Origin: Anagrus nilaparvatae
Lineage: Eukaryota; Arthropoda; Insecta; Hymenoptera; Mymaridae
Length of the DNA stretch: 64,000 bases
NCBI GenBank assembly: GCA_022575985.1
Contig: JAKSXM010000255.1
Coordinates: 62,001 to 126,000 of the forward strand
Direction: 5' to 3'
The position numbers and the translations under genes were made by a program. Position 1 is the stretch's first letter, and each line of letters starts with the position of its first letter. Below the pieces are notes generated by a model that was not told the origin of the DNA, ran no database searches, and saw nothing but the letters and a program-made list of their open reading frames with translations. Of this stretch, positions 20,686 to 33,550 are shown piece by piece.

Positions 20686-20779
20686 TTTTTAACTAAAATT
20701 TATAAATATAGAAGTTGATAATCAAAGTAGCCAAATTGAAGTATATATATTATAGTTTAATTTATTATCTTTATCTAAC

Positions 20780-20971
20780 CATCATTTCTATTTTTTTAAA
20801 TACGGTTTATTAGTAAAAATGGTCCATTTGCCCACAATATGGGAAACCATCAAAACATATAGAATAATTCAAAATTCGAAAAAAAACTGCTATAAATAAC
20901 CAAAAAAGGCCTATTGTGGGCAAATGGACCATTTTTAGTAATAAACCATATTTAAAAAAATGGAAATGATG
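20780..20971. mobile_element. 192-bp MITE just upstream of the F-box gene
   Basis: Arms 20780-20839 and 20912-20971 are 60-bp near-perfect inverted repeats, including ATGGTCCATTTGCCCACAAT, around a 72-bp AT-rich centre. No coding capacity. Its near edge lies 95 bp from the F-box start codon, within the likely promoter region. Confidence 0.75.
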
Positions 20972-21719
20972 CTAGGCTTATTATAATTCATAAATAATTA
21001 TAAAAAAATAATAATAATTCTTATTTTAGCCTCGTTTGCAGTTTACAAAATACGTTTCAGTTGCCGAATTTGAGAAAAATTATAAATCAGGTCGTTGGTA
21101 GTTTTAAAAATTCAAACGACTATGTTTAGCATTTTGTAAATGCAGCAGAGCTCATGAAAATTTTTTAAAATACTAATAACGCGGTTTAGTATTTTACAAA
21201 ATACGAAAGTGTCATTTTTGTAGTTTAGTACGGACAATTCGGTATTTTCATGTTGACGGGGATTGTCACTCAACTAAATACTTTCCATTTGGCTTTAATT
21301 TTTTTATGTGTCAGCTTTTGATTCCCATAAGCCACATTTTTTGATCAGTAATTCTCTTACCATTATAGTCAGTAAACCACATAACCTTATTTAGTCAAGA
21401 ATGACCAATTTTCAAATTGCTGCCAAAATTTTTGACTAAAATAGATTTTACAGGTTTAAAAAAATTTTTACTAGCTTATATTTTTCAAAAATTCTTTATT
21501 CGTCTATTTTTGATTATTTCTTTGCGAGATATGAAAATTTAAAGTCAGAGCCCTGCTTCAAGATTTTTTAATAAACGCTAATTTTAAGTACTATCTTTAC
21601 AGAGCCATATCACGAAAATAACTGAAGCACAGGAAAGGAACGAGTTAAAAATTATGAGACCTATAAAACCCATTTGAGTTTTAAATCAAAATTTTAATTG
21701 CAATGTTTGCAGCCCTTTA
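20972..21719. other. Gene-free stretch before the satellite
   Basis: AT-rich with words built on CAAAATAC and TTTTAGTATTTTAC near 21050-21200, but no coding region or clear repeat. The satellite begins within about 20 bp of 21720, where GAACAATACTACTAAAATAG matches the end of a B monomer. Confidence 0.5.
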
Positions 21720-22045
21720 AGAACAATACTACTAAAATAGCAAAAATTTTAAAACTCTCTTAAACTATTTATATAATTTTTATTAAGCTCTATCAATTGG
21801 TGGGCCGTATTAATTTGAGATTTTCTCTATTTAAAATAATTTTATGTTATTTGTAAACTTGGTTTATAAACAATTTCAACTAATTCTATTGGTTTTATGA
21901 AAATGGAACCAAATTTTAAAAAAAATAATTTTAAAACTTAGTTAAACTATTAATGACATTTTTTCTTGCTGTATAGCCTAGTAGACCGTATTAATCTTAG
22001 ATATTCTTTATTTTAAATATTGTTGGATTATTAGTAAAATTGGTT

Positions 22046-22868
22046 CTGACCATGTCATCCCACCTGGCCGTGTTGAAAGCGTTTTTGACGTCCAGCGTTA
22101 CTAGAAGGACGTCCTTCCGAATTGCCGGCCGCTTTTCCCTCTCAGCCTCTACGGTATCCACGACATGCCGAATGGCGTCTATCGTGGAATGCCCTTCACG
22201 AAAACCATGCTGCTCCTCAGAGAGACCACCGCCCTCCTCGATTGCCCTTCTGAGCCTTGCCCGGAGCAAGCTCTCCAAAACCTTACTAATGGTGCGTGTC
22301 GCATGTTCCCTTGGAGAACCTTGAACATTTTTGATGACACCTGCTTCTCGCCACAGCCAGAGCCTCCCGATAACTGGGGCAGTTTACCTCTCCAGGATAA
22401 AGCTCCGTGGAGCACTTATCCTTTCTGGTTTTACAGAGGAAGCACTTAGGCTTATCCTTGCTGCACTCTATCCTCTTATGGCCATCTTTACCACACTTTA
22501 AACACGCCTTACTTCTGTCTGGGCCTTTGCGGACATATTGGCTATGTCCATAACACAGACACTTGTAGCAGCGCCTCACGACTGCACGGAGGCGCACTCT
22601 ACTCGATGTCCAGCCGATCTGGATTTTGCCCTTTTTGGCCAGGCATAGAGCGTCGGTCTCAAGAAGGTCCACCACGGCCATCTGGCTTTTTGTGCCTTTG
22701 GTTTTGAAAATGGACACCTCGAATAGGTCTCCATTTTCGACACCTATGGCCTTGGCAAGAGCTGCCTGAATCTCCTGTTCTTTCGTGACCCCATCCATAT
22801 CTCAAATTTTGAGTTTTAGTGTCGGGATCAAGTCACGAACATTCGACTCAGGGCCCGTGACTGACTTC
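22046..22868 (-). pseudogene. R1-type gag/RT segment, copy 1
   Basis: All copies share this structure on the minus strand: gag C-terminal part with CX2CX4HX4C zinc knuckles, the first codons of ORF2 (MFKVLQGNMRHA), a deletion removing the endonuclease, and an RT piece (KVLESLLRARL to the motif-A Asp in VTLDVKNAFN), cut at WDDMV by satellite. Only here does the codon before DGVTKEQ read ATG (22796-22798); other copies have TTG. Gag is open for 170 codons (22286-22798). Two knuckle changes are visible: CLCYGH, and YVRKGPD in place of YVCKGPD, which loses the last Cys of the first knuckle. Confidence 0.85.
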
Positions 22869-23153
22869 AAACTCTATTAAACTATTTATATAATTTTTCT
22901 TAATCTCTATCACTTGGTGGGCCGTATTAATTTGAGATTTTATATATTTTTATATTATTAGTAAACTTGGTTTATAAACAATTTCAACTAATTCTATTGG
23001 TTTTATGAAAATGGAACCAAATTTTTAAAATAATAATTTTAAAACTTAGTTAAACTATTTATGACATTTTTTCTTGCTGTATAGCCTAGTAGACCGTATT
23101 AATCTTAGATATTCTTTATTTTAAATATTGTTGGATTATTAGTAAAATAGGTT

Positions 23154-23976
23154 CTGACCATGTCATCCCACCTGGCCGAGTTGAAAGCGTTTTTGACGTC
23201 CAGCGTTACTAGAAGGACGTTCTTGCGAATTGCAGGCCGCTTTTCCCTCTCAGCCTCTACGGTTTCTACGACATGCCGAATGGCGTCTATCGTGGAATGC
23301 CCTTCACGAAAACTATGCTGCTCCTCAGAGAGACCACCGCCCTCCTCGATTGCCCTTCTGAGCCTTGCCCGGAGCAAGCTCTCCAAAATCTTATTAATGG
23401 TGCGTGTCGCATGTTCCCTAGGAGAACCTTGAACATTTTCGATGACACCTGCTTCTCGCCACAGCCACAGCCTCCCGATAACTGGGGCAGTTTACCTCTC
23501 CAGGATAAAGCTCCGTGGAGCACTTATCCTTTCTGGTTTTACAGAGGAAACACTCAGGCTTATCCTTGCTGCACTCTATCCTCTTATGGCCATCTTTACC
23601 ACACTTTAAACACGCCTTACTTCTGTCTGGGCCTTTGCAGACATATTGGCTATGTCCATAACCCAGACACTTGTAGCAGCGCCTCACGTCTGCACGGAGG
23701 CGCACTCTACTCGATGTCCAGCCGATCTGGATTTTGCCCTTTTTGGCCAGGCGTAGAGCGTCGGCCTCAAGAAGGTCCACCACGGCCATCTGGCTTTTTG
23801 TGCCTTTGGTTTTGAAAATGGACACGTCGAATAGGTCTCCATTTTCGACACCTATGGCCTTGGCAAGAGCTGCCTGAATCTCCTGTTCTTTCCTGACCCC
23901 ATCCAAATCTCAAATTTCGAGTTTTAGTGTCGGGATCAAGTCACGAACATTCGACTCAGGGCCCGTGACTGACTTC
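23154..23976 (-). pseudogene. R1-type gag/RT segment, copy 2
   Basis: Full length, only 1,108 bp after copy 1, so the spacer between them is just 285 bp of satellite: the shortest spacing in the array. Gag fragment 23418-23906 is open with intact knuckles CYKCLGYGHSQYVC and CLKCGKDGHKRIEC; RT fragment 23105-23386. It ends a few codons earlier than most copies because AAG is TAG near 23418. Confidence 0.85.
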
Positions 23977-24390
23977 AAACTCTATTTAACTATTTATATA
24001 ATTTTTCTTAAGCTCTATCACTTGGTGGGCCGTATTAATTTGAGATTGTATATATTTTTATATTATTAGTAAACTTGGTTTATAAACAATTTCAACTAAT
24101 TCTATTGGTTTTATGAAAGTGGTTCCAAATTTTTAAAATAATAATTTTAAAACTTAATTAAATTATTTATTACATTTTTCTTGCTGTAAGGCCTGGTAGA
24201 CCGTTTTAATTATTGATATTCTTTATTTTAAATATTGTTGCATTAATAGTAAACTTGGTATATAAATAATTTTAACCAATTCATATTGTTATATGAAAGT
24301 GGAACCCTGCTACTAAAATATCAAAAATTTTAAAACTTTCTTTAACTATTTATATAATTTTTATTAAGCTCTATCACTTGTTGGACCGTA

Positions 24391-27300
24391 TTAATTTGAG
24401 ATTTTCTCTATTTAAAATATTATTATATTATTAGTAAACTTGGTTTATAAAGACTTTCCACTAATTCTATTGGTTTTATGAAAATGGAACCAAATTTTTA
24501 AAATAATAATTTTAAAACTTAGTTAAACTTTTTATGACATTTTTTCTTGCTGTATAGCCTAGTAGACCGTATTAATTTTAGATATTCTATATTTTAAATA
24601 TTGTTGCATTATTAGTAAACTAGGTTTATAAATAATTTTAACCAATTCATATTGTTATATGAAAGTGGAACCCTACTATTAAAATAGCAAACATTTTAAA
24701 ACTCTCTTAAACTATTTATATAATTTTTCTTAAGCTCTATCACTTTGTGGGCCGTATTCATTTAAGATTTTCTCTATTTTAAATATTTTTATATTATTAG
24801 TAAACTTGGTTTATAAATAATTTCAACTTATTCTATTGGTTTTATGAAAATGGAACCAAATTTTTAAAATAATAATGTTAAAACTTAGTTAAACTATTTA
24901 TGACATTTTTTCTTGCTGTAAAGCCTGGTAAACCATTTTAATTTTAAATATTCTTTATTTTAAGTATTGTTGCATTATTAATAAACTTGGTTTATAAATA
25001 ATATTAACCAATTCAAATGGTTTTATGAAAGTGGAATCTTACTACAACAATAGCAAAAATTTTTAAACTCTATTAAACTATTTATATAATTTTTATTAAG
25101 CTCTATCACTTTGTGGGCCGTATTCATTTAAGATTTTCTCTATTTTAAATATTTTTATATTATTAGTAAACTTGGTTTATAAATAATTTCAACTTATTCT
25201 ATTGGTTTTATGAAAATGGAACCAAATTTTTAAAATAATAATGTTAAAACTTAGTTAAACTATTCATGACATTTTTTTCTTGCTGTAAAGCCTGGTAAAC
25301 CATTTTAATTTTAGATATTCTTTATTTTAAGTATTGTTGCATTATTAATAAACTTGGTTTATAAATAATATTAACCAATTCAAATGGTTTTATGAAAGTG
25401 GAATCTTACTACTACAATAGCAAAAATTTTTAAACTCTATTAAACTATTTATATAATTTTTATTAAGCTCTATCACTTGGTGGGCCGTATTAATTTGAGA
25501 TTTTCTCTATTTAAAATATTTTTATATTATTTGTAAACTTGGTTTATAAAGAATTTCCACTAATTCTATTGGTTTTATGAAAATGGAACCAAATTTTTAA
25601 AATAATAATTTTAAAACTTAGTTAAACTATTTATGACATTTTTTCTTGCTGTATAGCCTAGTAGACCGTATTAATTTTAGATATTCTATATTTTAAATAT
25701 TGTTGCATTATTAGTAAACTAGGTTTATAAATAATTTTAACCAATTCATATTGTTATATGAAAGTGGAACCCTACTACTAAAATAGCAAACATTTTAAAA
25801 CTCTCTTAAACTATTTATATAATTTTTCTTAAGCTCTATCACTTTGTGGGCCGTATTAATTTAAGATTTTCTCTATTTTAAATATTTTTATATTATTAGT
25901 AAACTTGGTTTATAAATAATTTCAACTTATTCTATTGGTTTTATGAAAATGGAACCAAATTTTTAAAATAATAATGTTAAAACTTAGTTAAACTATTTAT
26001 GACATTTTTTCTTGCTGTATAGCCTAGTAGACCGTATTAATTTTAGATATTCTTTATTTTAAATATTATTTCATAATTAGTAAACTTGGTTTATAAATAA
26101 TTTTAACCAATTCAAATGGTTTTATGAAAGTGGAACCAAATTTCTAAAAAAATAATAATTTTAAAACTTAGTTAAACTATTTATGACATTTTTTCTTGCT
26201 GTAAAGCCTGGTAAACCATTTTAATTTTAGATATTCTTTATTTCAAGTATTGTTGCATTATTAATAAACTTGGTTTATAAATATTTTTAACCAATTCAAA
26301 TGGTTTTATGAAAGTGGAATCTTACTACTAAAATAGCAAAAATTTTAAAACTCTATTAAACTATTTATATAATTTTTATTAAGCTCTATCACTTTGTGGG
26401 CCGTATTAATTTGAGATTTTCTCTATTTAAAATATTTTTATATTTTTTGTAAACTTGGTTTATAAAAATTTCAACTAAATCTATTGGTTTTATGAAAATG
26501 GAACCAAATTTTTAAAAAAATAATTTTAAAACTTAGTTAAACTATTTATGACATTTTTTCTTGCTGTATAGCCTAGTAGACCGTATTAATCTTAGATACT
26601 CTTTATTTTAAATATTGTTGGATTATTAGTAAAATTGGTTCTGACCATGTCATCCCACCTGGCCGAGTTGAATGCGTTTTTGACGTCCAGCGTTACTAGA
26701 AGGACGTTCTTGCGAATTGCAGGCCGCTTTTCCCTCTCAGCCTCTACGGTATCTACGACATGCCGGATGGCGTCTATCGTGGAATGCCCTTAACGAAAAC
26801 TATGCTGCTCCTCAGAGAGACCACCGCCCTCCTCGATTGCCCTTCTGAGCCTTGCCCGGAGCAAGCTCTCCAAAACCTTACTAATGGTGCGTGTTAATTT
26901 GAGATTTTCTCTATTTAAAATATTATTATATTATTAGTAAACTTGGTTTATAAAGACTTTCCACTAATTCTATTGGTTTTATGAAAATGGAACCAAATTT
27001 TTAAAATAATAATTTTAAAACTTAGTTAAACTTTTTATGACATTTTTTCTTGCTGTATAGCCTAGTAGACCGTATTAATTTTAGATATTCTATATTTTAA
27101 ATATTGTTGCATTATTAGTAAACTAGGTTTATAAATAATTTTAACCAATTCATATTGTTATATGAAAGTGGAACCCTACTATTAAAATAGCAAACATTTT
27201 AAAACTCTCTTAAACTATTTATATAATTTTTCTTAAGCTCTATCACTTTGTGGGCCGTATTCATTTAAGATTTTCTCTATTTTAAATATTTTTATATTAT

Positions 27301-29394
27301 TAGTAAACTTGGTTTATAAATAATTTCAACTTATTCTATTGGTTTTATGAAAATGGAACCAAATTTTTAAAATAATAATGTTAAAACTTAGTTAAACTAT
27401 TTATGACATTTTTTCTTGCTGTAAAGCCTGGTAAACCATTTTAATTTTAAATATTCTTTATTTTAAGTATTGTTGCATTATTAATAAACTTGGTTTATAA
27501 ATAATATTAACCAATTCAAATGGTTTTATGAAAGTGGAATCTTACTACAACAATAGCAAAAATTTTTAAACTCTATTAAACTATTTATATAATTTTTATT
27601 AAGCTCTATCACTTTGTGGGCCGTATTCATTTAAGATTTTCTCTATTTTAAATATTTTTATATTATTAGTAAACTTGGTTTATAAATAATTTCAACTTAT
27701 TCTATTGGTTTTATGAAAATGGAACCAAATTTTTAAAATAATAATGTTAAAACTTAGTTAAACTATTCATGACATTTTTTCTTGCTGTAAAGCCTGGTAA
27801 ACCATTTTAATTTTAGATATTCTTTATTTTAAGTATTGTTGCATTATTAATAAACTTGGTTTATAAATAATATTAACCAATTCAAATGGTTTTATGAAAG
27901 TGGAATCTTACTACTACAATAGCAAAAATTTTTAAACTCTATTAAACTATTTATATAATTTTTATTAAGCTCTATCACTTGGTGGGCCGTATTAATTTGA
28001 GATTTTCTCTATTTAAAATATTTTTATATTATTTGTAAACTTGGTTTATAAAGAATTTCCACTAATTCTATTGGTTTTATGAAAATGGAACCAAATTTTT
28101 AAAATAATAATTTTAAAACTTAGTTAAACTATTTATGACATTTTTTCTTGCTGTATAGCCTAGTAGACCGTATTAATTTTAGATATTCTATATTTTAAAT
28201 ATTGTTGCATTATTAGTAAACTAGGTTTATAAATAATTTTAACCAATTCATATTGTTATATGAAAGTGGAACCCTACTACTAAAATAGCAAACATTTTAA
28301 AACTCTCTTAAACTATTTATATAATTTTTCTTAAGCTCTATCACTTTGTGGGCAGTATTAATTTAAGATTTTCTCTATTTTAAATATTTTTATATTATTA
28401 GTAAACTTGGTTTATAAATAATTTCAACTTATTCTATTGGTTTTATGAAAATGGAACCAAATTTTTAAAATAATAATGTTAAAACTTAGTTAAACTATTT
28501 ATGACATTTTTTCTTGCTGTATAGCCTAGTAGACCGTATTAATTTTAGATATTCTTTATTTTAAATATTATTTCATAATTAGTAAACTTGGTTTATAAAT
28601 AATTTTAACCAATTCAAATGGTTTTATGAAAGTGGAACCAAATTTCTAAAAAAATAATAATTTTAAAACTTAGTTAAACTATTTATGACATTTTTTCTTG
28701 CTGTAAAGCCTGGTAAACCATTTTAATTTTAGATATTCTTTATTTCAAGTATTGTTGCATTATTAATAAACTTGGTTTATAAATATTTTTAACCAATTCA
28801 AATGGTTTTATGAAAGTGGAATCTTACTACTAAAATAGCAAAAATTTTAAAACTCTATTAAACTATTTATATAATTTTTATTAAGCTCTATCACTTTGTG
28901 GGCCGTATTAATTTGAGATTTTCTCTATTTAAAATATTTTTATATTTTTTGTAAACTTGGTTTATAAAAATTTCAACTAATTCTATTGGTTTTATGAAAA
29001 TGGAACCAAATTTTTAAAAAAATTATTTTAAAACTTAGTTAAACTATTTATGACATTTTTTCTTCTGTATAGCCTAGTAGACCGTATTAATCTTAGATAT
29101 TCTTTATTTTAAATATTGTTGGATTATTAGTAAAATTGGTTCTGACCATGTCATCCCACCTGGCCGAGTTGAATGCGTTTTTGACGTCCAGCGTTACTAG
29201 AAGGACGTTCTTGCGAATTGCAGGCCGCTTTTCCCTCTCAGCCTCTACGGTATCTACGACATGCCGGATGGCGTCTATCGTGGAATGCCCTTAACGAAAA
29301 CTATGCTGCTCCTCAGAGAGACCACCGCCCTCCTCGATTGCCCTTCTGAGCCTTGCCCGGAGCAAGCTCTCCAAAACCTTACTAATGGTGCGTG
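24391..29394. repeat. 2.5-kb tandem duplication within the array
   Basis: 24391-26893 and 26894-29394 match base for base with few differences, including the rare GACTTTCCACTAATTC and AAATATTATTATATT variants near 24420 and 26925. The offset is 2,501-2,503 bp. The junction lies inside an RT fragment (26893/26894). Confidence 0.85.
26641..26893 (-). pseudogene. R1-type segment, copy 3, truncated to the RT piece
   Basis: Only the RT-coding 253 bp remain. The sequence switches at GTGCGTG|TTAATTTG to monomer A. This is the breakpoint of a 2.5-kb tandem duplication, not a separate insertion. It carries the GAATGCG and CCCTTAACGA variants shared with copies 4, 6 and 8 (group X). Confidence 0.85.
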
Positions 29395-29964
29395 TCGCAT
29401 GTTCCCTTGGAGAACCTTGAACATTTTCGATGACACCTGCTTCTCGCCACAGCCAAAGCCTCCCGATAACTGGAGCAGTTTACCTCTCCAGGATAAAGCT
29501 CCGTGGAGCAATTATCCTTTCTGGTTTTACAGAGGAAACACTCAGGCTTATCCTTGCTGCACTCTATCCTCTTATGGCCATCTTTACCACACTTTAAACA
29601 CGCCTTACTTCTGTCTGGGCCTTTGCAGACATATTGGCTATGTCCATAACCCAGACACTTGTAGCAGCGCCTCACGTCTGCACGGAGGCGCACTCTACTC
29701 GATGTCCAGCCGATCTGGATTTTGCCCTTTTTGGCCAGGCGAAGAGCGTCGGCCTCAAGAAGGTCCACCACGACCATCTGGCTATTTGTGCCTTTGGTTT
29801 TGAAAATGGACACCTCGAATAGGTCTCCATTTTCGACACCTATGGCCTTGGCAAGAGCTGCCTGAATCTCCTGTTCTTTCCTGACCCCATCCAAATCTCA
29901 AATTTCGAGTTTTAGTGTCGGGATCAAGTCACGAACATTCGACTCAGGGCCCGTGACTGACTTC
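29142..29964 (-). pseudogene. R1-type segment, copy 4 (group X)
   Basis: Full length. Gag open 170 codons (29382-29894). Group X markers: GAATGCG instead of GAAAGCG, CCCTTAACGA instead of CCCTTCACGA (a stop in the RT frame), and AACTGGAGCAG instead of AACTGGGGCAG. Confidence 0.85.
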
Positions 29965-32620
29965 AAACTCTATTAAACTATTTATATAATTTTTCTTAAG
30001 CTCTATCACTTGGTGGGCCGTATTAATTTGAGATTGTATATATTTTTATATTATTAGTAAACTTGGTTTATAAACAATTTCAACTAATTCTATTGGTTTT
30101 ATGAAAATGGAACCAAATTTTTAAAATAATAATTTTAAGACTTAGTTAAACTATTTATGACATTTTTTCTTGCTGTATAGCCTGGTAAACCGTTTTAATT
30201 TTAGATATTCTTTATTTTAAATATTGTTGCATTATTAGTAAACTTGGTTTATAAATAATTTTAACCTATCATATTGTTATATGAAAGTGGAACCCTGCTA
30301 CTAAAATAGCAAAAATTTTAAAACTCTCTTTAACTATTTACATAATTTTTATTAAGCTCTATTACTTTGTGGGCCGTATTAACTTATGATTTTCTCTATT
30401 TTAAATATTTTTATATTATTAGTAAACTTGGTTTATAAATAATTTCAACTTATTCTATTGGTTTTATGAAAATGGAACCAAATTTTTAAAATAATAATGT
30501 TAAAACTTAGTTAAACTATTTATGACATTTTTTCTTGCTGTAAAGCCTGGTAAACCATTTTAATTTTAGATATTCTTTATTTTAAGTATTGTTGCATTAT
30601 TAATAAACTTGGTTTATAAATAATATTAACCAATTCAAATGGTTTTATGAAAGTGGAATCTTACTACTACAATAGCAAAAAATTTTTAAACTCTATTAAA
30701 CTATTTATATAATTTTTATTAAGTTCTATCACTTTGTGGGCCGTATTCATTTAAGATTTTCTCTATTTTAAATATTTTTATATTATTAGTAAACTTGGTT
30801 TATAAATAATTTCAACTTATTCTATTGGTTTTATGAAAATGGAACCAAATTTTTAAAATAATAATGTTAAAACTTAGTTAAACTATTTATGACCTTTTTT
30901 CTTGCTGTAAAGCCTGGTAAACCATTTTAATTTTAGATATTCTTTATTTTAAGTATTGTTGCATTATTAATAAACTTGGTTTATAAATAATATTAACCAA
31001 TTCAAATGGTTTTATGAAAGTGGAATCTTACTACTACAATAGCAAAAATTTTTAAACTCTCTTAAACTTTTTCTTAAGCTCTATCACTTTGTGGGCCGTA
31101 TTAATATAAGATTTTCTCTATTTTAAATATTTTTATATTATTAGTAAACTTGGTTTATAAATAATTTCAACTTATTCTATTGGTTTTATGAAAATGGAAC
31201 CAAATTTTTAAAATAATAATGTTAAAACTTAGTTAAACTATTTATGACATTTTTTCTTGCTGTAAAGCCTGGTAAAACCATTTTAATTTTAGATATTCTT
31301 TATTTTAAGTATTGTTGCATTATTAATAAACTTGGTTTATAAATAATATTAACCAATTCAAATGGTTTTATGAAAGTGGAATCTTACTACTACAATAGCA
31401 AAAATTTTTAAACTCTATTAAACTATTTATATAATTTTTATTAAGTTCTATCACTTTGTGGGCCGTATTCATTTAAGATTTTCTCTATTTTAAATATTTT
31501 TATATTATTAGTAAACTTGGTTTATAAATAATTTCAACTTATTCTATTGGTTTTATGAAAATGGAACCAAATTTTTAAAATAATAATGTTAAAACTTAGT
31601 TAAACTATTTATGACCTTTTTTCTTGCTGTAAAGCCTGGTAAACCATTTTAATTTTAGATATTCTTTATTTTAAGTATTGTTGCATTATTAATAAACTTG
31701 GTTTATAAATAATATTAACCAATTCAAATGGTTTTATGAAAGTGGAATCTTACTACTACAATAGCAAAAATTTTTAAACTCTCTTAAACTATTTATATAA
31801 TTTTTCTTAAGCTCTATCACTTTGTGGGCCGTATTAATATAAGATTTTCTCTATTTTAAATATTTTTATATTATTAGTAAACTTGGTTTATAAATAATTT
31901 CAACTTATTCTATTGGTTTTATGAAAATGGAACCAAATTTTTAAAATAATAATGTTAAAACTTAGTTAAACTATTTATGACATTTTTTCTTGCTGTATAG
32001 CCTAGTAGACCGTATTAATTTTAGATATTCTTTATTTTAAATATTATTTCATAATTAGTAAACTTGGTTTATAAATAATTTTAACCAATTCAAATGGTTT
32101 TATGAAAGTGGAACCAAATTTCTAAAAAAATAATAATTTTAAAACTTAGTTAAACTATTTATGACATTTTTTCTTGCTGTAAAGCCTGGTAAACCATTTT
32201 AATTTTAGATATTCTTTATTTCAAGTATTGTTGCATTATTAATAAACTTGGTTTATAAATAATTTTAACCAATTCAAATGGTTTTATGAAAGTGGAATCT
32301 TACTACTAAAATAGCAAAAATTTTAAAACTCTATTAAACTATTTATATAATTTTTATTAAGCTCTATCACTTTGTGGGCCGTATTAATTTGAGATTTTCT
32401 CTATTTAAAAATATTTTTATATTTTTTGTAAACTTGGTTTATAAAAATTTCAACTAATTCTATTGGTTTTATGAAAATGGAACCAAATTTTTAAAAAAAT
32501 AATTTTAAAAACTTAGTTAAACTATTTATGACATTTTTTCTTGCTGTATAGCCTAGTAGACCGTATTAATCTTAGATATTCTTTATTTTAAATATTGTTG
32601 GATTATTAGTAAAATTGGTT

Positions 32621-33550
32621 CTGACCATGTCATCCCACCTGGCCGAGTTGAAAGCGTTTTTGACGTCCAGCGTTACTAGAAGGACGTTCTTGCGAATTGC
32701 AGGCCGCTTTTCCCTCTCAGCCTCTACGGTATCTACGACATGCCGAATGGCGTCTATCGTGGAATGCCCTTCACGAAAACTATGCTGCTCCTCAGAGAGA
32801 CCAACGCCCTCCTCGATTGCCCTTCTGAGCCTTGCCCGGAGCAAGCTCTCCAAAACCTTACTAATGGTGCGTGTCGCATGTTCCCTTGGAGAACCTTGAA
32901 CATTTTCGATGACACCTGCTTCTCGCCACAGCCAGAGCCTCCCGATAACTGGGGCAGTTTACCTCTCCAGGATAAAGCTCCGTGGAGCACTTATCCTTTC
33001 TGGTTTTACAGAGGAAACACTCAGGCTTATCCTTGCTGCACTCTATCCTCTTATGGCCATCTTTACCACACTTTAAACACGCCTTACTTCTGTCTGGGCC
33101 TTTGCAGACATATTGGCTATGTCCATAACCCAGACACTTGTAGCAGCGCCTCACGTCTTATGGCCATCTTTACCACACTTTAAACACGCCTTACTTCTGT
33201 CTGGGCCTTTGCAGACATATTGGCTATGTCCATAACCCAGACACTTGTAGCAGCGCCTCACGTCTGCACGGAGGCGCACTCTACTCGATGTCCAGCCGAT
33301 CTGGATTTTGCCCTTTTTGGCCAGGCGAAGAGCGTCGGCCTCAAGAAGGTCCACCACGGCCATCTGGCTATTTGTGCCTTTGGTTTTGAAAATGGACACC
33401 TCGAATAGGTCTCCATTTTCGACACCTATGGCCTTGGCAAGAGCTGCCTGAATCTCCTGTTCTTTCCTGACCCCATCCAAATCTCAAATTTCGAGTTTTA
33501 GTGTCGGGATCAAGTCACGAACATTCGACTCAGGGCCCGTGACTGACTTC
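32621..33550 (-). pseudogene. R1-type segment, copy 5 (group Y, internal 107-bp duplication)
   Basis: 930 bp because 107 bp of the zinc-knuckle region is repeated in tandem (33051 and 33158). The duplication is not a multiple of three, so gag is split into two open pieces (33151-33480 and 32861-33154). The RT piece has GVGLSEEQ instead of GGGLSEEQ. Confidence 0.85.

Noticed and set aside
24000..26600. Possible CRISPR-like array because of regularly spaced repeats
   Set aside because: Units are 183/366 bp, directly adjacent, without unique spacers or cas genes; this is eukaryotic satellite DNA.
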